Shown: positions 25,077 to 33,596 of the stretch, one piece after another | How the letters are laid out: the number at the start of each line of letters is the position of its first letter | How positions within the stretch are numbered: position 1 is the stretch's first letter | NCBI RefSeq assembly: GCF_021183625.1 | Contig: NZ_CP089214.1 | Span: forward strand, 6,324,001-6,388,000 | DNA length: 64,000 nt | Origin: Nocardia asteroides | Lineage (GTDB): Bacteria; Actinomycetota; Actinomycetes; Mycobacteriales; Mycobacteriaceae | Reading direction: 5' to 3' | Made by a program: the position numbers and the translations under genes | The notes under the pieces: generated by a model | What the model saw: only the letters and a program-made list of their open reading frames with translations | Told to the model about the DNA's origin: nothing | The model's database searches: none

Positions 25077-25841
25077 ATGTACGACCTGCCCGCCGAGATC
25101 CGCGTCGACGCCGAAGGCCCGCTCCGGATCATCACGCTGAACCGCCCCGACGCGCTCAACGCGGTGAACGACAGCCTGCACACCGGGCTGGCGAAGCTCT
25201 GGCCGCAGCTCGACGACGACCCCGAGGCGCGGGTCGCCGTGCTCACCGGCGCGGGCAAGGCCTTCTCCGCCGGCGGCGACTTCGCCTACCTCGCGGAGCT
25301 GGCGCAGGACGCGCCGCTGCGCGCCAAGACGATCCGGCACGGCCGCGAGATCGTGCTCGGCATGGCCCGGCTGCGGCTCCCGCTCGTCACCGCCGTGAAC
25401 GGCCCCGCCGTCGGCCTCGGTTGCAGCCTGGTCGCGCTCAGCGACATCGCCTACATCGCCGAGACCGCGTACCTGAAAGACCCGCACGTGCAGGTCGGGC
25501 TGGTCGCCGCCGACGGCGGCCCGCTCACCTGGCCGCTGCACACCAGCCTGCTGCTCGCCAAGGAGTACGCGCTCACCGGCGCCAAGATCCCCGCCGAGCG
25601 GGCCCGCGAGATGGGGCTGGTGAACCACGTCGTCGCCGACCCCCTCACCGAGGCGCTCGCCGCCGCCAAGCGCATTCTCGAGTTGCCGCAGCAGGCGGTC
25701 GAGAGCACCAAGCGGCTGCTCAACCTGCACCTGGAGCGCGCGGTGCTGGCCACGCTCGACTACGCCAACGCCGCCGAGGATCTTTCGTTCCAGCATCCGG
25801 ATTTCCACGCGACGATCGCGAAGCTCACCGCGGGGAAGTAG
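25077..25841 (+). CDS. Enoyl-CoA hydratase/isomerase (crotonase family)
   Basis: 254 residues; the ATG at 25077 follows AGGAG within the end of the preceding gene. ITLNRPDALNAVN, AFSAGGDFAYL (oxyanion hole) and VNGPAVGLGCSLVALSDIAY are typical. The second oxyanion/acid region reads VQVGLVAADGGPLTWP, so the usual catalytic Glu around there is not obvious and the reaction may be isomerase or ring-opening rather than simple hydration. Last gene of the ligase operon; logically acts after the acyl-CoA dehydrogenase pair. Confidence 0.88.
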   Translation: MYDLPAEIRVDAEGPLRIITLNRPDALNAVNDSLHTGLAKLWPQLDDDPEARVAVLTGAGKAFSAGGDFAYLAELAQDAPLRAKTIRHGREIVLGMARLRLPLVTAVNGPAVGLGCSLVALSDIAYIAETAYLKDPHVQVGLVAADGGPLTWPLHTSLLLAKEYALTGAKIPAERAREMGLVNHVVADPLTEALAAAKRILELPQQAVESTKRLLNLHLERAVLATLDYANAAEDLSFQHPDFHATIAKLTAGK

Positions 25842-25899
25842 GGGTCCCGGCGGGCAGGCAGCCCATTGGGTGGTGGACGTGGGTGGTACCATATGTGGC

Positions 25900-26142
25900 A
25901 TGGTGAAGACGACGGTGTACCTGCCGGACGAGCTGGAACTCAGGCTCGATGCGGAAGCGTCGGCGACCGGGGTGAGCAAGGCGGAGCTCATTCGCCGTGG
26001 CATCGCCATGCTGCTCGACGCGTCCGACCGCCCGCGCAACGACGCGCCGCTGCCGGTGTTCCGCAGCGGGCGCTCGCGCGATACCGATGAGATGCGTGAC
26101 GATATCTATCAGCAGATCAAGCAGCGGTCGGGCCGTCGGTGA
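25900..26142 (+). CDS. VapB-like ribbon-helix-helix antitoxin
   Basis: 80 residues starting MVKTTVYLPDELELRLDAEA, the classic ribbon-helix-helix N-terminus, with GVSKAELIRRGIAMLLD as the second and third helices. The C-terminal half is the flexible toxin-neutralising tail. An upstream ATG at 25870 is rejected because the family begins at the beta strand. Its stop overlaps the toxin start (GTGA). The short promoter region contains GGTACC and CATATG palindromes that could be bound by the antitoxin. Confidence 0.88.
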   Translation: MVKTTVYLPDELELRLDAEASATGVSKAELIRRGIAMLLDASDRPRNDAPLPVFRSGRSRDTDEMRDDIYQQIKQRSGRR

Positions 26143-26573
26143 TCGTTGTCGCCGACACATCGGCGCTCTTCGCGGCGTTCGATGCCGACCAGGATGAACA
26201 CGAGCAAGCGCTGCGGGTGATGGAGCGGGAAACCCTGATCATCTCGCCGCTCGTGCTGACCGAGCTGGATCATCTGACTCGGCGCGATCTCGGTTTCGCG
26301 GCGGCCATGAACATCACCGATGCCCTGCTGAATCGTGCTATCGAGGGACGGTATCGACTCGCCGAGCTGAAGCATGTCGATCTGTCGACAGCGCAGAGTG
26401 TTCGGGCCAAGTACGAAGGCTTACAGCTGGATCTCGCCGACGCTGTCGGCGTCGCGCTCGCCGACAAGTACAAGACCGATCAAGTCTTCACCCTCGATCA
26501 GCGTGATTTTCGCGCAATCGAACCCCTGACTCCGGATTTCCGCTCGTTCCGGATCCTTCCCGCTGATCTCTAG
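26139..26573 (+). CDS. VapC-like PIN domain toxin
   Basis: 144 residues. Acidic PIN residues are in place: D6 (VVADTSALF), E42 (VLTELDHL), D101 (LADAVGVALA) and D120 (FTLDQRDF), so a Mg-dependent RNase activity is expected. Start is the GTG overlapping the antitoxin stop. The pair lies between two catabolic units and has slightly lower GC and more AT-ending codons than its neighbours, which fits arrival by transfer. A terminator hairpin follows. Confidence 0.9.
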   Translation: MIVVADTSALFAAFDADQDEHEQALRVMERETLIISPLVLTELDHLTRRDLGFAAAMNITDALLNRAIEGRYRLAELKHVDLSTAQSVRAKYEGLQLDLADAVGVALADKYKTDQVFTLDQRDFRAIEPLTPDFRSFRILPADL

Positions 26574-26635
26574 GTCGGCTGCGTCGCGAGGCGGAGGAGA
26601 CGAAGCGGCAGAAGCGGGGTCGAGGTCGAGGTCGA

Positions 26636-26666
26636 GGCCGGGTTCGCCCTTTCGGGCGGCCCGGCC
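26636..26666. terminator. Two-tier hairpin between convergent genes
   Basis: GGCCGGG (26636-26642) pairs with CCCGGCC (26660-26666) and encloses a second stem CGCCC/GGGCG (26645-26649 and 26654-26658). It separates the toxin gene from the convergent SDR gene and is followed by CTTCGTC. Confidence 0.6.
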
Positions 26667-26706
26667 TTCGTCATGTCGGTCGCCGGCGCCTCGGCGCCGA
26701 CCGGCA

Positions 26707-27471
26707 CTACCTCGGCGGGAAGCGCAGGGCGCCGTCCAGGCGGATGACCTCACCGTTGAGGTAATCGTTCTCGATGATGCTCACCGCGAGCTTCGCGTAC
26801 TCGTCCGAGCGCCCCATCCGCTTGGGGAACGGGATCTGCGGGGACCAGTACGCCTCGAGCTTGTCGGCGTTCTGCCCGTAGGCGGGGGTGTTGATGGTGC
26901 CGGGGGCGATGGAGACGACGCGGATGCCGAGCGGGGAGAGGTCGCGGGCGGCGACCAGGGTGATGGCGGCGACGCCGCCCTTGGCCGCGGCGTAGGGGAG
27001 CTGGCCGATCTGGCCCTCGTAGCCGGCGATCGAGGAGGTGGTGACGATGACGCCGCGGGCGCCCTCCTCGAGCGGCTCGCTGCGGGCGATGCCCTCGGCG
27101 GAGAGCCGGAGCACGTTGAAGACCGCGGTCAGGTAGAACTCGATCGTGGTGCGGAAGCCGTCGAGAGAGAGCGCCTTTCCGTCCTTGCCGATCAGCCGCC
27201 CGCCGGTGGCGGGGCCGCCGTGGGTGTCGACCGCGATGCGCAGCGGGCCGAGCGACTCCGCCTCCTCGACGGCGGCGCGCACCGAGTCCTCGTCGGTGGC
27301 GTCGGTGTGCACGTAGCGGATGCCGAGTTCGCTCGCGAGCTCCTTGCCCTTGTCGTCGGCCACGTCGGCCACGACGATGCGCGCGCCCGCGGCGTGCAAC
27401 CTCCGCACGGTCGCCTCGCCCAGCCCACCGGTACCGCCGACGACGAGCGCGGAGCCTCCATCGATCTGCAT
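26707..27471 (-). CDS. SDR, 3-hydroxyacyl-CoA dehydrogenase type II (HSD10-like)
   Basis: 254 residues. ALVVGGTGGLGEATVRRLH binds cofactor, and the active site is Ser in VTTSSIAGYEGQ with YAAAK. The segment SIAPGTINTPAYG and the insert around residues 95-105 are as in HSD10-type enzymes that oxidise 3-hydroxyacyl-CoA or hydroxysteroids. It is divergent from a thiolase, the enzyme that would act next in beta-oxidation, and the operator-like dyad at 27510 lies between them. Confidence 0.88.
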   Translation of the reverse strand: MQIDGGSALVVGGTGGLGEATVRRLHAAGARIVVADVADDKGKELASELGIRYVHTDATDEDSVRAAVEEAESLGPLRIAVDTHGGPATGGRLIGKDGKALSLDGFRTTIEFYLTAVFNVLRLSAEGIARSEPLEEGARGVIVTTSSIAGYEGQIGQLPYAAAKGGVAAITLVAARDLSPLGIRVVSIAPGTINTPAYGQNADKLEAYWSPQIPFPKRMGRSDEYAKLAVSIIENDYLNGEVIRLDGALRFPPR

Positions 27472-27509
27472 GTCGCAATCCCTTCTCGCAAGTCGTACTC
27501 TCGAATACA

Positions 27510-27524
27510 AAGAATACTATTCTC
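27510..27524. promoter_or_regulatory. Regulon operator AAGAAT-ACT-ATTCTC (one mismatch)
   Basis: Matches GAGAAT-N3-ATTCTC except for the first base. It lies 38 bp from the SDR start and 23 bp from the thiolase start in the divergent promoter region. Confidence 0.7.
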
Positions 27525-27547
27525 ACCACGAACCGGGGAGGCCCTCC

Positions 27548-28693
27548 ATGCCCGAAGCCGTCATCGTCTCCGCGCTGCGGACACCGATCGGTACCGCCAG
27601 GAAGGGGACGCTGCGCGACACCAACGCCTTCGACCTGGCCCACCACGTGGTGAGCGCGGCCGCCGAGGGGCTGGATACCGCGCGGCTCGACGACGTCATC
27701 CTCGGCGAGGGCCGCTACGGCGGCGGCGTGCTGGCCAGGCACGCGGCGGTCACCGCCGGGCTCACGACGGTGCCGGGGCTGGCGCAGAACCGGCACTGCG
27801 CGGCCGGGATGGCCGCGGTGCAGTCCGCGGCGGCAGGCATCAGGTCCGGGATGGACGAGCTGATCATCGCGGGCGGCGTGAACAGCGACTCCACCGCGCC
27901 GCGCGCCCGCTTCAAGGTCGGCGAGGACGAGTGGATCGACCCGTGGACCTCGCCCAGCCACCCGGACCGCCCGGACGCCCCGGCCATGGACATGTCCATC
28001 ACGGTGGGCTGGAACGCCGCGGTCCGCGCCGGGCTCACCCGCGAGGAGCAGGACGCCTGGGCGCTGCGCTCGCACCGCAACGCCATCGCGGCGATCGACG
28101 AGGGGCGCTTCAAGGAGGAGATCGTCCCGATCGAGACCCCGCACGGCCTCTTCGACACCGACGAGCACCCGCGCCGGGAGACCAGCCTGGAGAAGCTGGC
28201 CTCGCTCAAGGTGCTGCACCCGGAGATCGAGGGCTTCTCGATCACCGCGGGCAACGCCTCCGGCGCCAACGACGGCGCCGCGGCGCTCGCCATCGCCAGC
28301 GACAAGCTGGGGCTGCCCGCGCTCGGCTACATCCGGGCCTGGGCCTCGGTCGGCGTGGATCCGGCGGTCACCGGGCTGGCGCCGATCGAGGCGATCACCA
28401 AGGTGGTGCGCCGGGCCGGGATCACGCTGGGCCAGGTGAAGCTGATCGAGATCAACGAGGCGTTCGCCTCGGTGCCGATCGCCACCATCAAGGCGCTCGA
28501 CCTGAATCCGGAGATCGTGAACTACAGCGGCAGCGGGTGCTCGCTCGGCCACCCGGTGGCGGCGACCGGCGCCCGCATGATCGTCACGCTGGTGCACGAG
28601 CTGCGCCGCCGCGGCGGCGGCTTCGGCATCGCGGCGCTCTGCGCGGGCGGCGGCATGGGGTCGGCGACCGTGATCGAGGTCCCCGCCCCCTGA
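27548..28693 (+). CDS. Acetyl-CoA acetyltransferase (thiolase)
   Basis: 381 residues. Nucleophile C84 in NRHCAAGMAA, NEAFA, GSGCSLGHPVAATGAR and the second active Cys in LCAGGGMG are all present. NRHCAAG differs from the common NR[FL]C[SG]SG and is closer to thiolases acting on bulky side chains. It should cleave 3-oxoacyl-CoA in the last step of beta-oxidation. Divergent from the HSD10-like SDR, with a shared operator. A strong hairpin follows the stop. Confidence 0.93.
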   Translation: MPEAVIVSALRTPIGTARKGTLRDTNAFDLAHHVVSAAAEGLDTARLDDVILGEGRYGGGVLARHAAVTAGLTTVPGLAQNRHCAAGMAAVQSAAAGIRSGMDELIIAGGVNSDSTAPRARFKVGEDEWIDPWTSPSHPDRPDAPAMDMSITVGWNAAVRAGLTREEQDAWALRSHRNAIAAIDEGRFKEEIVPIETPHGLFDTDEHPRRETSLEKLASLKVLHPEIEGFSITAGNASGANDGAAALAIASDKLGLPALGYIRAWASVGVDPAVTGLAPIEAITKVVRRAGITLGQVKLIEINEAFASVPIATIKALDLNPEIVNYSGSGCSLGHPVAATGARMIVTLVHELRRRGGGFGIAALCAGGGMGSATVIEVPAP

Positions 28694-28700
28694 AACGGGT

Positions 28701-28734
28701 GAGCGAGCGGAGGGCGGCGTCCCTCCGCTCGCTC
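28701..28734 (+). terminator. Strong 14-bp hairpin after the thiolase gene
   Basis: GAGCGAGCGGAGGG pairs perfectly with CCCTCCGCTCGCTC around a 6-base loop, 8 bp after the thiolase stop. Confidence 0.75.
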
Positions 28735-28764
28735 CCGCGTGCGTTCGTTCTCTCCGGCGGCCCA

Positions 28765-28787
28765 CCGGACACCCTCACCGTGTCCGG
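28765..28787 (-). terminator. Hairpin after the TetR gene
   Basis: CCGGACAC-CCTCACC-GTGTCCGG is a perfect 8-bp stem with a 7-base loop, 20 bp beyond the stop of the minus-strand TetR gene. With the hairpin at 28701 it isolates the two convergent genes. Confidence 0.55.
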
Positions 28788-28807
28788 ACCCGGGGATTCG
28801 TTCCTTG

Positions 28808-29467
28808 CTACCCGCGCGCGAAACCGTGCGCGCAGAAGTTCCACACCTCGGTGGCGGTGATCGGATGCTGCGTCTCCTCGTCCACCGCGCCGGTGGACTG
28901 GGCGGTGAACATGACCGTCTGCATCACCATGGCGGCGGTGCGGCGGGAGTTCATGTCCTGGCCCAGCTCGCCCTTCTCCTTGGCCTGGTCCATCAACTCG
29001 GTGAAGAGCGCGAGCATGGGCGCGTGCGCCACCTTGACGTGACCCGGGTGCGAGACGAGCAGCTGCGGGGCGAAGTCGGTGAAGAGCGGGCGCTGCGCCG
29101 CCGGATCCGGCCGGCACAGCTCGAAGAGCAGCTCGACCGCGACCTGGAGCTTGTCCATCGGGTCGGTCTGGCCGTCGGCGGCCGCGCGCAGCTGCTCGGA
29201 GGTGCGCGCCAGCGCGTCCTCGAAGAGCGCGAGCAGCAGCTCGTGTTTGCCGTCGAACTGCAGGTAGAAGCTGCGCAGCGACTGGCGGGAGCGGTCGACG
29301 ACCTCCTGCACGGTGAAGTCGGTGCTTCCCTTCTCCGTGATGATGGCCTGGGCGGCGTCGAGGAAACGCTGCACGCGCTCCTCCGCGCGTAGCTTCGCCG
29401 AGCGCAGCGACCGCTCGATCGCGCGCTGCTTCCAGGCCGGCTTCTCGCTCGGGCTGGTCACGGGCAC
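28808..29467 (-). CDS. TetR family regulator, candidate master regulator of the catabolic island
   Basis: 219 residues from GTG 29467 (a second GTG at 29461 has better-placed GAGG and would give 217). The DNA-binding helices are ERVQRFLDAAQAIITEKGS and FTVQEVVDRSRQSLRSFYLQF; the C-terminal ligand domain is of the TetR_C type with LLFELCRPDP and MVMQTVMFTAQS. It is divergent from the enoyl-CoA hydratase at 29632, and a perfect GAGAAT-N3-ATTCTC dyad (29583-29597) lies between. As the only TetR in the island, it is the best candidate for the protein that reads all the dyads, probably released by a CoA ester. Confidence 0.88.
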   Translation of the reverse strand: MPVTSPSEKPAWKQRAIERSLRSAKLRAEERVQRFLDAAQAIITEKGSTDFTVQEVVDRSRQSLRSFYLQFDGKHELLLALFEDALARTSEQLRAAADGQTDPMDKLQVAVELLFELCRPDPAAQRPLFTDFAPQLLVSHPGHVKVAHAPMLALFTELMDQAKEKGELGQDMNSRRTAAMVMQTVMFTAQSTGAVDEETQHPITATEVWNFCAHGFARG

Positions 29468-29582
29468 CTCGATCCCCGGTCATATGAAGAGAACATGAAT
29501 GCACTGTACCGGAGAACGTCATGCGACAGTGCCGTCACGGTACGCATGTTCCGTCTTTCCAGAGACTATAACTTCCGCAACT

Positions 29583-29597
29583 GAGAATGTTATTCTC
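29583..29597. promoter_or_regulatory. Regulon operator GAGAAT-GTT-ATTCTC (perfect)
   Basis: A perfect dyad in the region between the TetR gene and the enoyl-CoA hydratase, 35 bp upstream of the hydratase start. It contains the ATG at 29587, which is therefore unlikely to be the hydratase start. Confidence 0.75.
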
Positions 29598-29631
29598 GCT
29601 CTCATCGCACCCCGGCGGCAAGGAGCACGTC

Positions 29632-30414
29632 TTGTACATCCGTTACGAAGTCGCTGACCGTATCGCCACCATCACCCTGGACCGGCCCGAAGTGGCCAAC
29701 GCCCAGAACAGTGAGCTGCTGGACGAACTCGACGCCGCGTGGACCCGCGCCGCCGAGGACACGGAGGTCGCGGTGATCGTGCTGCGGGCGGAGGGCAAAC
29801 ATTTCTCCTCCGGGCACGATCTCAAGGCAGGCAAGGGCTGGACGGACAAGATCACGCTGGAGCAGATCTACGGCTCCGAGTCGCAGCGGTACCTCGGGTA
29901 CTCGCTGCGCTGGCGCAACGTGCCCAAACCGTCCATCGCGGCGGTGCAGGGCCGGTGCATCGCCGGTGGCCTGCTGCTGTGCTGGCCCTGCGACCTGATC
30001 GTGGCCGCCGAGGACGCGCTGTTCTCCGATCCCGTGGTGATGATGGGGATCGGTGGCGTCGAATACCACGGCCACACCTGGGAGCTCGGCGCCCGCAAGG
30101 CGAAGGAGATCCTGTTCACCGGCCGGCCGGTCACCGCCGAGGAGGCGCGCCAGACCGGCATGGTGAACACCGTGGTGCCGCGGGACGAGCTCGACTCGCA
30201 CACCAGGCAACTGGCCGCGCACATCGCGACCATGCCCGCCTTCGGCCTGCGCCAGGCCAAACGGGCCGTCAACCAGACGCTGGACGTGCAGGGCTTCTAC
30301 GCGGCCATCCAGTCGGTGTTCGACTCCCATCAGACCGGGCACGGGAACGCGTTGAGCGTCAACGGTTTCCCGGTTCTGGTTCATCTGGACGATATGAAGG
30401 CCAAGATGCAGTAG
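29632..30414 (+). CDS. Enoyl-CoA hydratase (crotonase family)
   Basis: 260 residues from TTG 29632, which has AAGGAG six bases upstream and begins LYIRYEVADRIATITLDRPE, the normal family start. The alternative ATG at 29587 lies in the operator. HFSSGHDLKAGKGW and VQGRCIAGGLLLCWPCDLIVA form the oxyanion hole; the acid region is PVVMMGIGGVEYHGHTWELG. The C-terminal part, ending in the segment SVNGFPVLVHLDDMKAKM, is longer than in simple hydratases. It probably hydrates or isomerises a bulky enoyl-CoA. Followed after 44 bp by a lipoprotein gene. Confidence 0.87.
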   Translation: MYIRYEVADRIATITLDRPEVANAQNSELLDELDAAWTRAAEDTEVAVIVLRAEGKHFSSGHDLKAGKGWTDKITLEQIYGSESQRYLGYSLRWRNVPKPSIAAVQGRCIAGGLLLCWPCDLIVAAEDALFSDPVVMMGIGGVEYHGHTWELGARKAKEILFTGRPVTAEEARQTGMVNTVVPRDELDSHTRQLAAHIATMPAFGLRQAKRAVNQTLDVQGFYAAIQSVFDSHQTGHGNALSVNGFPVLVHLDDMKAKMQ

Positions 30415-30458
30415 GTCCGGAAATCGTCCGTTCCCTCCCCCTGAAACGAGGAAGTTTC

Positions 30459-30959
30459 ATGCGCGAATCCCTCTTCCGCAAGGCGACAGCGTGTATCGGT
30501 CTCGCGGTCGTCGCGTCCGCCGTGCTGGTCGGCTGCGGCTCGGACGACGAGTCCGACGCGGCCACGAGCACCAAGGCCGCCGCCACCACGACGGCCGCGC
30601 CCGCCACCGCCGACGCGGCGACCACGCAGGCGATCACCCAGGCATACACCACCTTCTTCGACGCCACGCAGCCCGCCGACAAGCGGGCCGCGCAGGTGCA
30701 GAGCGGTGATGCCTTCCTGCAGATCCTGCAGGCGCAGGCGAGCAACCCGCAGGGCCAGGGCACCACGGTCTCGGTCGGCGCGATCAAGCTGGTCGACGCG
30801 AGCAATGCCGATGTCGGCTACTCGCTGCTGATCAACGGCGCGCCGGTGCTCCCGGACCAGACCGGGCAGGCGGTGAAGGAGGGCAGCACCTGGAAGGTCG
30901 CCTCGGCCACCTTCTGCGCGCTGATCGCCATCCAGGGCGGCACCTCGACCGCCTGCTGA
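30459..30959 (+). CDS. Lipoprotein, Mtb12-like C-terminal domain
   Basis: 166 residues. A signal peptide with lipobox LVGC (SAVLVGCGSDDE) predicts lipid anchoring to the outer face of the membrane. An Ala/Thr linker follows, then a domain (about 55-165) with AITQAYTTFFDATQPADKRAAQVQ and STWKVASATFCALIAI that resembles the low-molecular-weight antigen Mtb12 family of Mycobacteriales. Function of that family is unknown. GAGGA precedes the ATG. A very strong terminator follows. Confidence 0.82.
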   Translation: MRESLFRKATACIGLAVVASAVLVGCGSDDESDAATSTKAAATTTAAPATADAATTQAITQAYTTFFDATQPADKRAAQVQSGDAFLQILQAQASNPQGQGTTVSVGAIKLVDASNADVGYSLLINGAPVLPDQTGQAVKEGSTWKVASATFCALIAIQGGTSTAC

Positions 30960-30974
30960 CCCGTCGGGTCCGCC

Positions 30975-31014
30975 GAACGCCCGGTACCGGAGATCGCTCC
31001 GGTACCGGGCGTTC
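30975..31014. terminator. 18-bp perfect hairpin between convergent genes
   Basis: The arms at 30975-30992 and 30997-31014 pair perfectly over 18 bp around an ATCG tetraloop, the most stable hairpin I found in the window. It lies between the lipoprotein gene and the convergent amidase pseudogene, 10 bp before the latter's stop. Confidence 0.8.
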
Positions 31015-31024
31015 CGGTAGGCGG

Positions 31025-32475
31025 CTACCGCGGTGGCAGGAAGCCGCCGAGTTTCCGCTCGAGCAGCTCGGCCAGCCGCAGCGGGGTGCGGTCCTCGAAC
31101 ATCGGGCCGAGGAGCTGCACCCCCACCGGCAGCCCCCCGGGGGATCGGCCCGCGGGGACGGCCGTGGCGGGCAGCCCGGGCAGGCCGGCCACACCGGCCC
31201 AGACGAGCTGATCGAAGTACGGGTGTTCGACGCCGTCGATATCGACGCGCCGGGTCTCCAGATCGCCGCTGTGGTCGTGCGGGAAGGCGGGGGTGGGCGT
31301 GATCGGGCACACCACGGCGTCGAACTCGCCGAAGAGCCGCCGCCAGTCGTGGCGGTGGAGTTCGCGGCGGGTGTTCGCCTCGACCCAGTCGCGATGGCTG
31401 AGAACCATGCCGCGCGATCGTGCCGCAGCCAGACCGCGGTCGTCCGCGCCGAGGGCGGCGGCGTGGGTCCGGAGCTGGTCGTAGACGTCGGTGGGCAGAC
31501 CGGCGGCGGCGTTCGACAGCATCAGCAGCAGGTAGAGCGTCGCCGCTTCGGTCAGGTCGGGCAGTAGCGGGCTGTGCCGTTCGACGCGGGTGCCCCCGTC
31601 GAGGAGTGCGTCGGCGACCCGGTTCACGGCGGCCCGCACGGCCGAGCCGGTCGGGATGAGGGGGTGGTCCTCGACGATCAGGACGCGGAAGTCGGCGAGC
31701 CGCTCGTGGCGCGGGGGTGGCAGGGCGAGGTGGTAGGCGATGCCGTGGGTGAGCGGGTCGGGTCCGCCATCACGTCGAGCAGCAGCGCGAGGTCACCGGC
31801 GGTGCGCGCCATCGGCCCCGCGACGGCGATGTCGAGGTCGATCGGCAGGGCGGGCGCGGGCGGGGCGGCCATGCCGCGGGTCGGCGCCAGCCCGAGCGTC
31901 GGCTTGTGCGCGTAGACGCCGCAGAAGTGCGCGGGGGTGCGCAGCGAACCGGCGAGGTCGGAGCCGATGGACAGCGCGCCGAAACCGGCGGCCAGCGCCG
32001 CGGCCGACCCGCCGGACGACCCGCCCGGGGTGCGGTCGTGGTCCCACGGGTTGCGGGTGGTGCCGTAGATGTCGTTGAAGGTCTGGATGTCGCGCAGCAT
32101 GAACGGCACGTTGGTCTTGCCGAGGATCACCGCGCCCGCCGCCTGCACCCGCGACACCTGCACCGCGTCCTCGGTCGGGATGTGGTCCCGGTGTGCGGGC
32201 ATGCCCCAGGTCGTCGGCAGCCCGGCGATGTCGTAGGACTCCTTGACCGTGATCGGGATACCGAGCAGCGGCCGCTCCGCGCCGCGGGCCCGCGCCCGGT
32301 CGGCACGGTGTGCCGCGGCCCGCGCCCGGTCGAAATCCGGGACGCAGATCGCGTTGATCGCCTCGTCGTCGCGTTCGATGCGGGCGATCGCCTCGTCGGT
32401 GAGCTCCACCGAGGTCACCTCGCCCGCCCGCATGGCCGCTGAAAGCTCTCCTGCCGAGCACAGACTCCACTCCAT
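31025..32475 (-). pseudogene. Amidase, interrupted by a frameshift
   Basis: The first part starts MEWSLCSAGELSAAMRAGEV at 32475 and carries the amidase signature: K in ITVKESYD, GGSSGGSAAALAAG with the cis-Ser, and the nucleophile Ser in SDLAGSLRTPAHFCG. At about 31758-31762 the frame changes after LLLDVMADP; the expected DPLTHGIAYHLALPPPRHE and the C-terminal half (RAAVNRVADALLDGGTRVE to LERKLGGFLPPR) continue in another frame to 31025. Adding one base (one C on the plus strand) would restore a full-length enzyme of about 480 residues. Either a real loss of function or an assembly error. It has no operon partner; the gap to 32614 holds no gene. Confidence 0.82.
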
Positions 32476-32613
32476 GGCTCCGACGCTAGCGGCCCGCCGC
32501 CGAGGGCATGAAACGCGCGTTCGCGCAACGGGATACCGACCTCGAGATCCACTCGGCACGGCCGCGCCGAGCACGATCGGCCGCGCGGCCGTGCGTGCCC
32601 GCTGTGGTGCCGG

Positions 32614-33594
32614 TCAGAGCTGGGCGAGCCGGGGTGCCGCGCCCGCGTTCCGGATGTAGGCGCCTGCCTCGCGGGTGAGTTCCCGTGCGCTGCCGAGCAG
32701 TCCGTCCAGCACCAGGGTGCGGCGCACGTGGCCCTGCAGCGCGTGCTCGGCGGTGAAGCCGATGCCGCCGAGCACCTGCTGGCAGTGCCTGGCCGCGGTC
32801 AGCCCCGCCTGCCCGGCCGCGGCCTTCGCCAGCAGCGCGGCGTGCGTCGCGGCCTCGGCCGGGTCGAGGCCGTGCACCGCCGGGGCGGTACCGGCCACGG
32901 TGGCCGCCGCGGCCGCCTCGTCGGCGACGAGCAGCGCGGCCTCGGCGCCGTCCAGGGCGACGAGGGTTTCGGCGAGGCGGTGCCTGACCGCCTGGAACGA
33001 GGCGAGCGGGCGGCCGAACTGGGTGCGCTCCAGCACGTGCGTGCGGGCGAGGGCGAGCATGGCGTGGCCGGTGCCGAGCAGCCACCAGCCCAGCGCCCGG
33101 CGCCCCTCGGCGAGCGCGTGCGCGGGCAGCGTCGCCCCCGCCGCGGCCGCGCGCAGCGGCAGCGCCTCGTCCACCGAGCCGGGAACGAGGTCGCCGCCCG
33201 ACCCGTCTCTGTCGGGCCGGTGCCCGCCCGCGCTGGTCTCGCCCGCGTGCCGGCTGTTCGCGTCGTACCCGATCCCGCTGGAGCCGACCCCGTCCGCGCC
33301 GGGTCCGCCTGCCGAGGGCGATTCGGACCACTCCACCCACCGGCCGCCCGCGAAGGGCAGGGCCGAGGGGGCGGCGCCGGCGTGCCGGAGCACGTCGAGC
33401 AGCAGCGGGGCGTGCGCACCGGTCTCCCCGAGCAGCCGGAAGACCAGCGGAACGGCGAGCTCGGGCGCGTCGTCGAGCAGGTCGGGCCAGCCGAGCTCGC
33501 CGAGCGCGGTGACCAGCTCCGGGCCGGAGGCGCGGGACAGGGTGCGGCGCAGGGTGTCGGTGAGCATCGCCAGTTCGGCGGCGTCCAGGGTCAC
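32614..33594 (-). CDS. Acyl-CoA dehydrogenase, short subunit of a probable heteromer
   Basis: 326 residues from GTG 33594, with AAGGAG upstream inside the end of the previous gene (2-bp gap). The N-terminal helices (LRRTLSRASGPELVTALGELGW) and C-terminal domain (THVLERTQFGRPLASFQAVRHRLAE, GGIGFTAEHALQGHVRRTL) flank a weak middle region. That middle carries a Ser/Gly/Asp-rich stretch of about 50 residues after GGRWVEWSE that looks like an unstructured insert. As with 23064/23986, it is the reduced partner of the full-length enzyme encoded just upstream. Confidence 0.85.
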   Translation of the reverse strand: MTLDAAELAMLTDTLRRTLSRASGPELVTALGELGWPDLLDDAPELAVPLVFRLLGETGAHAPLLLDVLRHAGAAPSALPFAGGRWVEWSESPSAGGPGADGVGSSGIGYDANSRHAGETSAGGHRPDRDGSGGDLVPGSVDEALPLRAAAAGATLPAHALAEGRRALGWWLLGTGHAMLALARTHVLERTQFGRPLASFQAVRHRLAETLVALDGAEAALLVADEAAAAATVAGTAPAVHGLDPAEAATHAALLAKAAAGQAGLTAARHCQQVLGGIGFTAEHALQGHVRRTLVLDGLLGSARELTREAGAYIRNAGAAPRLAQL

Positions 33595-33596
33595 GC

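Noticed and set aside
26613..26637. GTCGAG triplicate near the toxin gene
   Set aside because: A short six-base run next to a terminator; too small to call a functional repeat.
29587..29631. ATG 29587 as start of the enoyl-CoA hydratase
   Set aside because: It lies inside the palindromic operator and adds 15 residues without family similarity. TTG 29632 has AAGGAG at good spacing.
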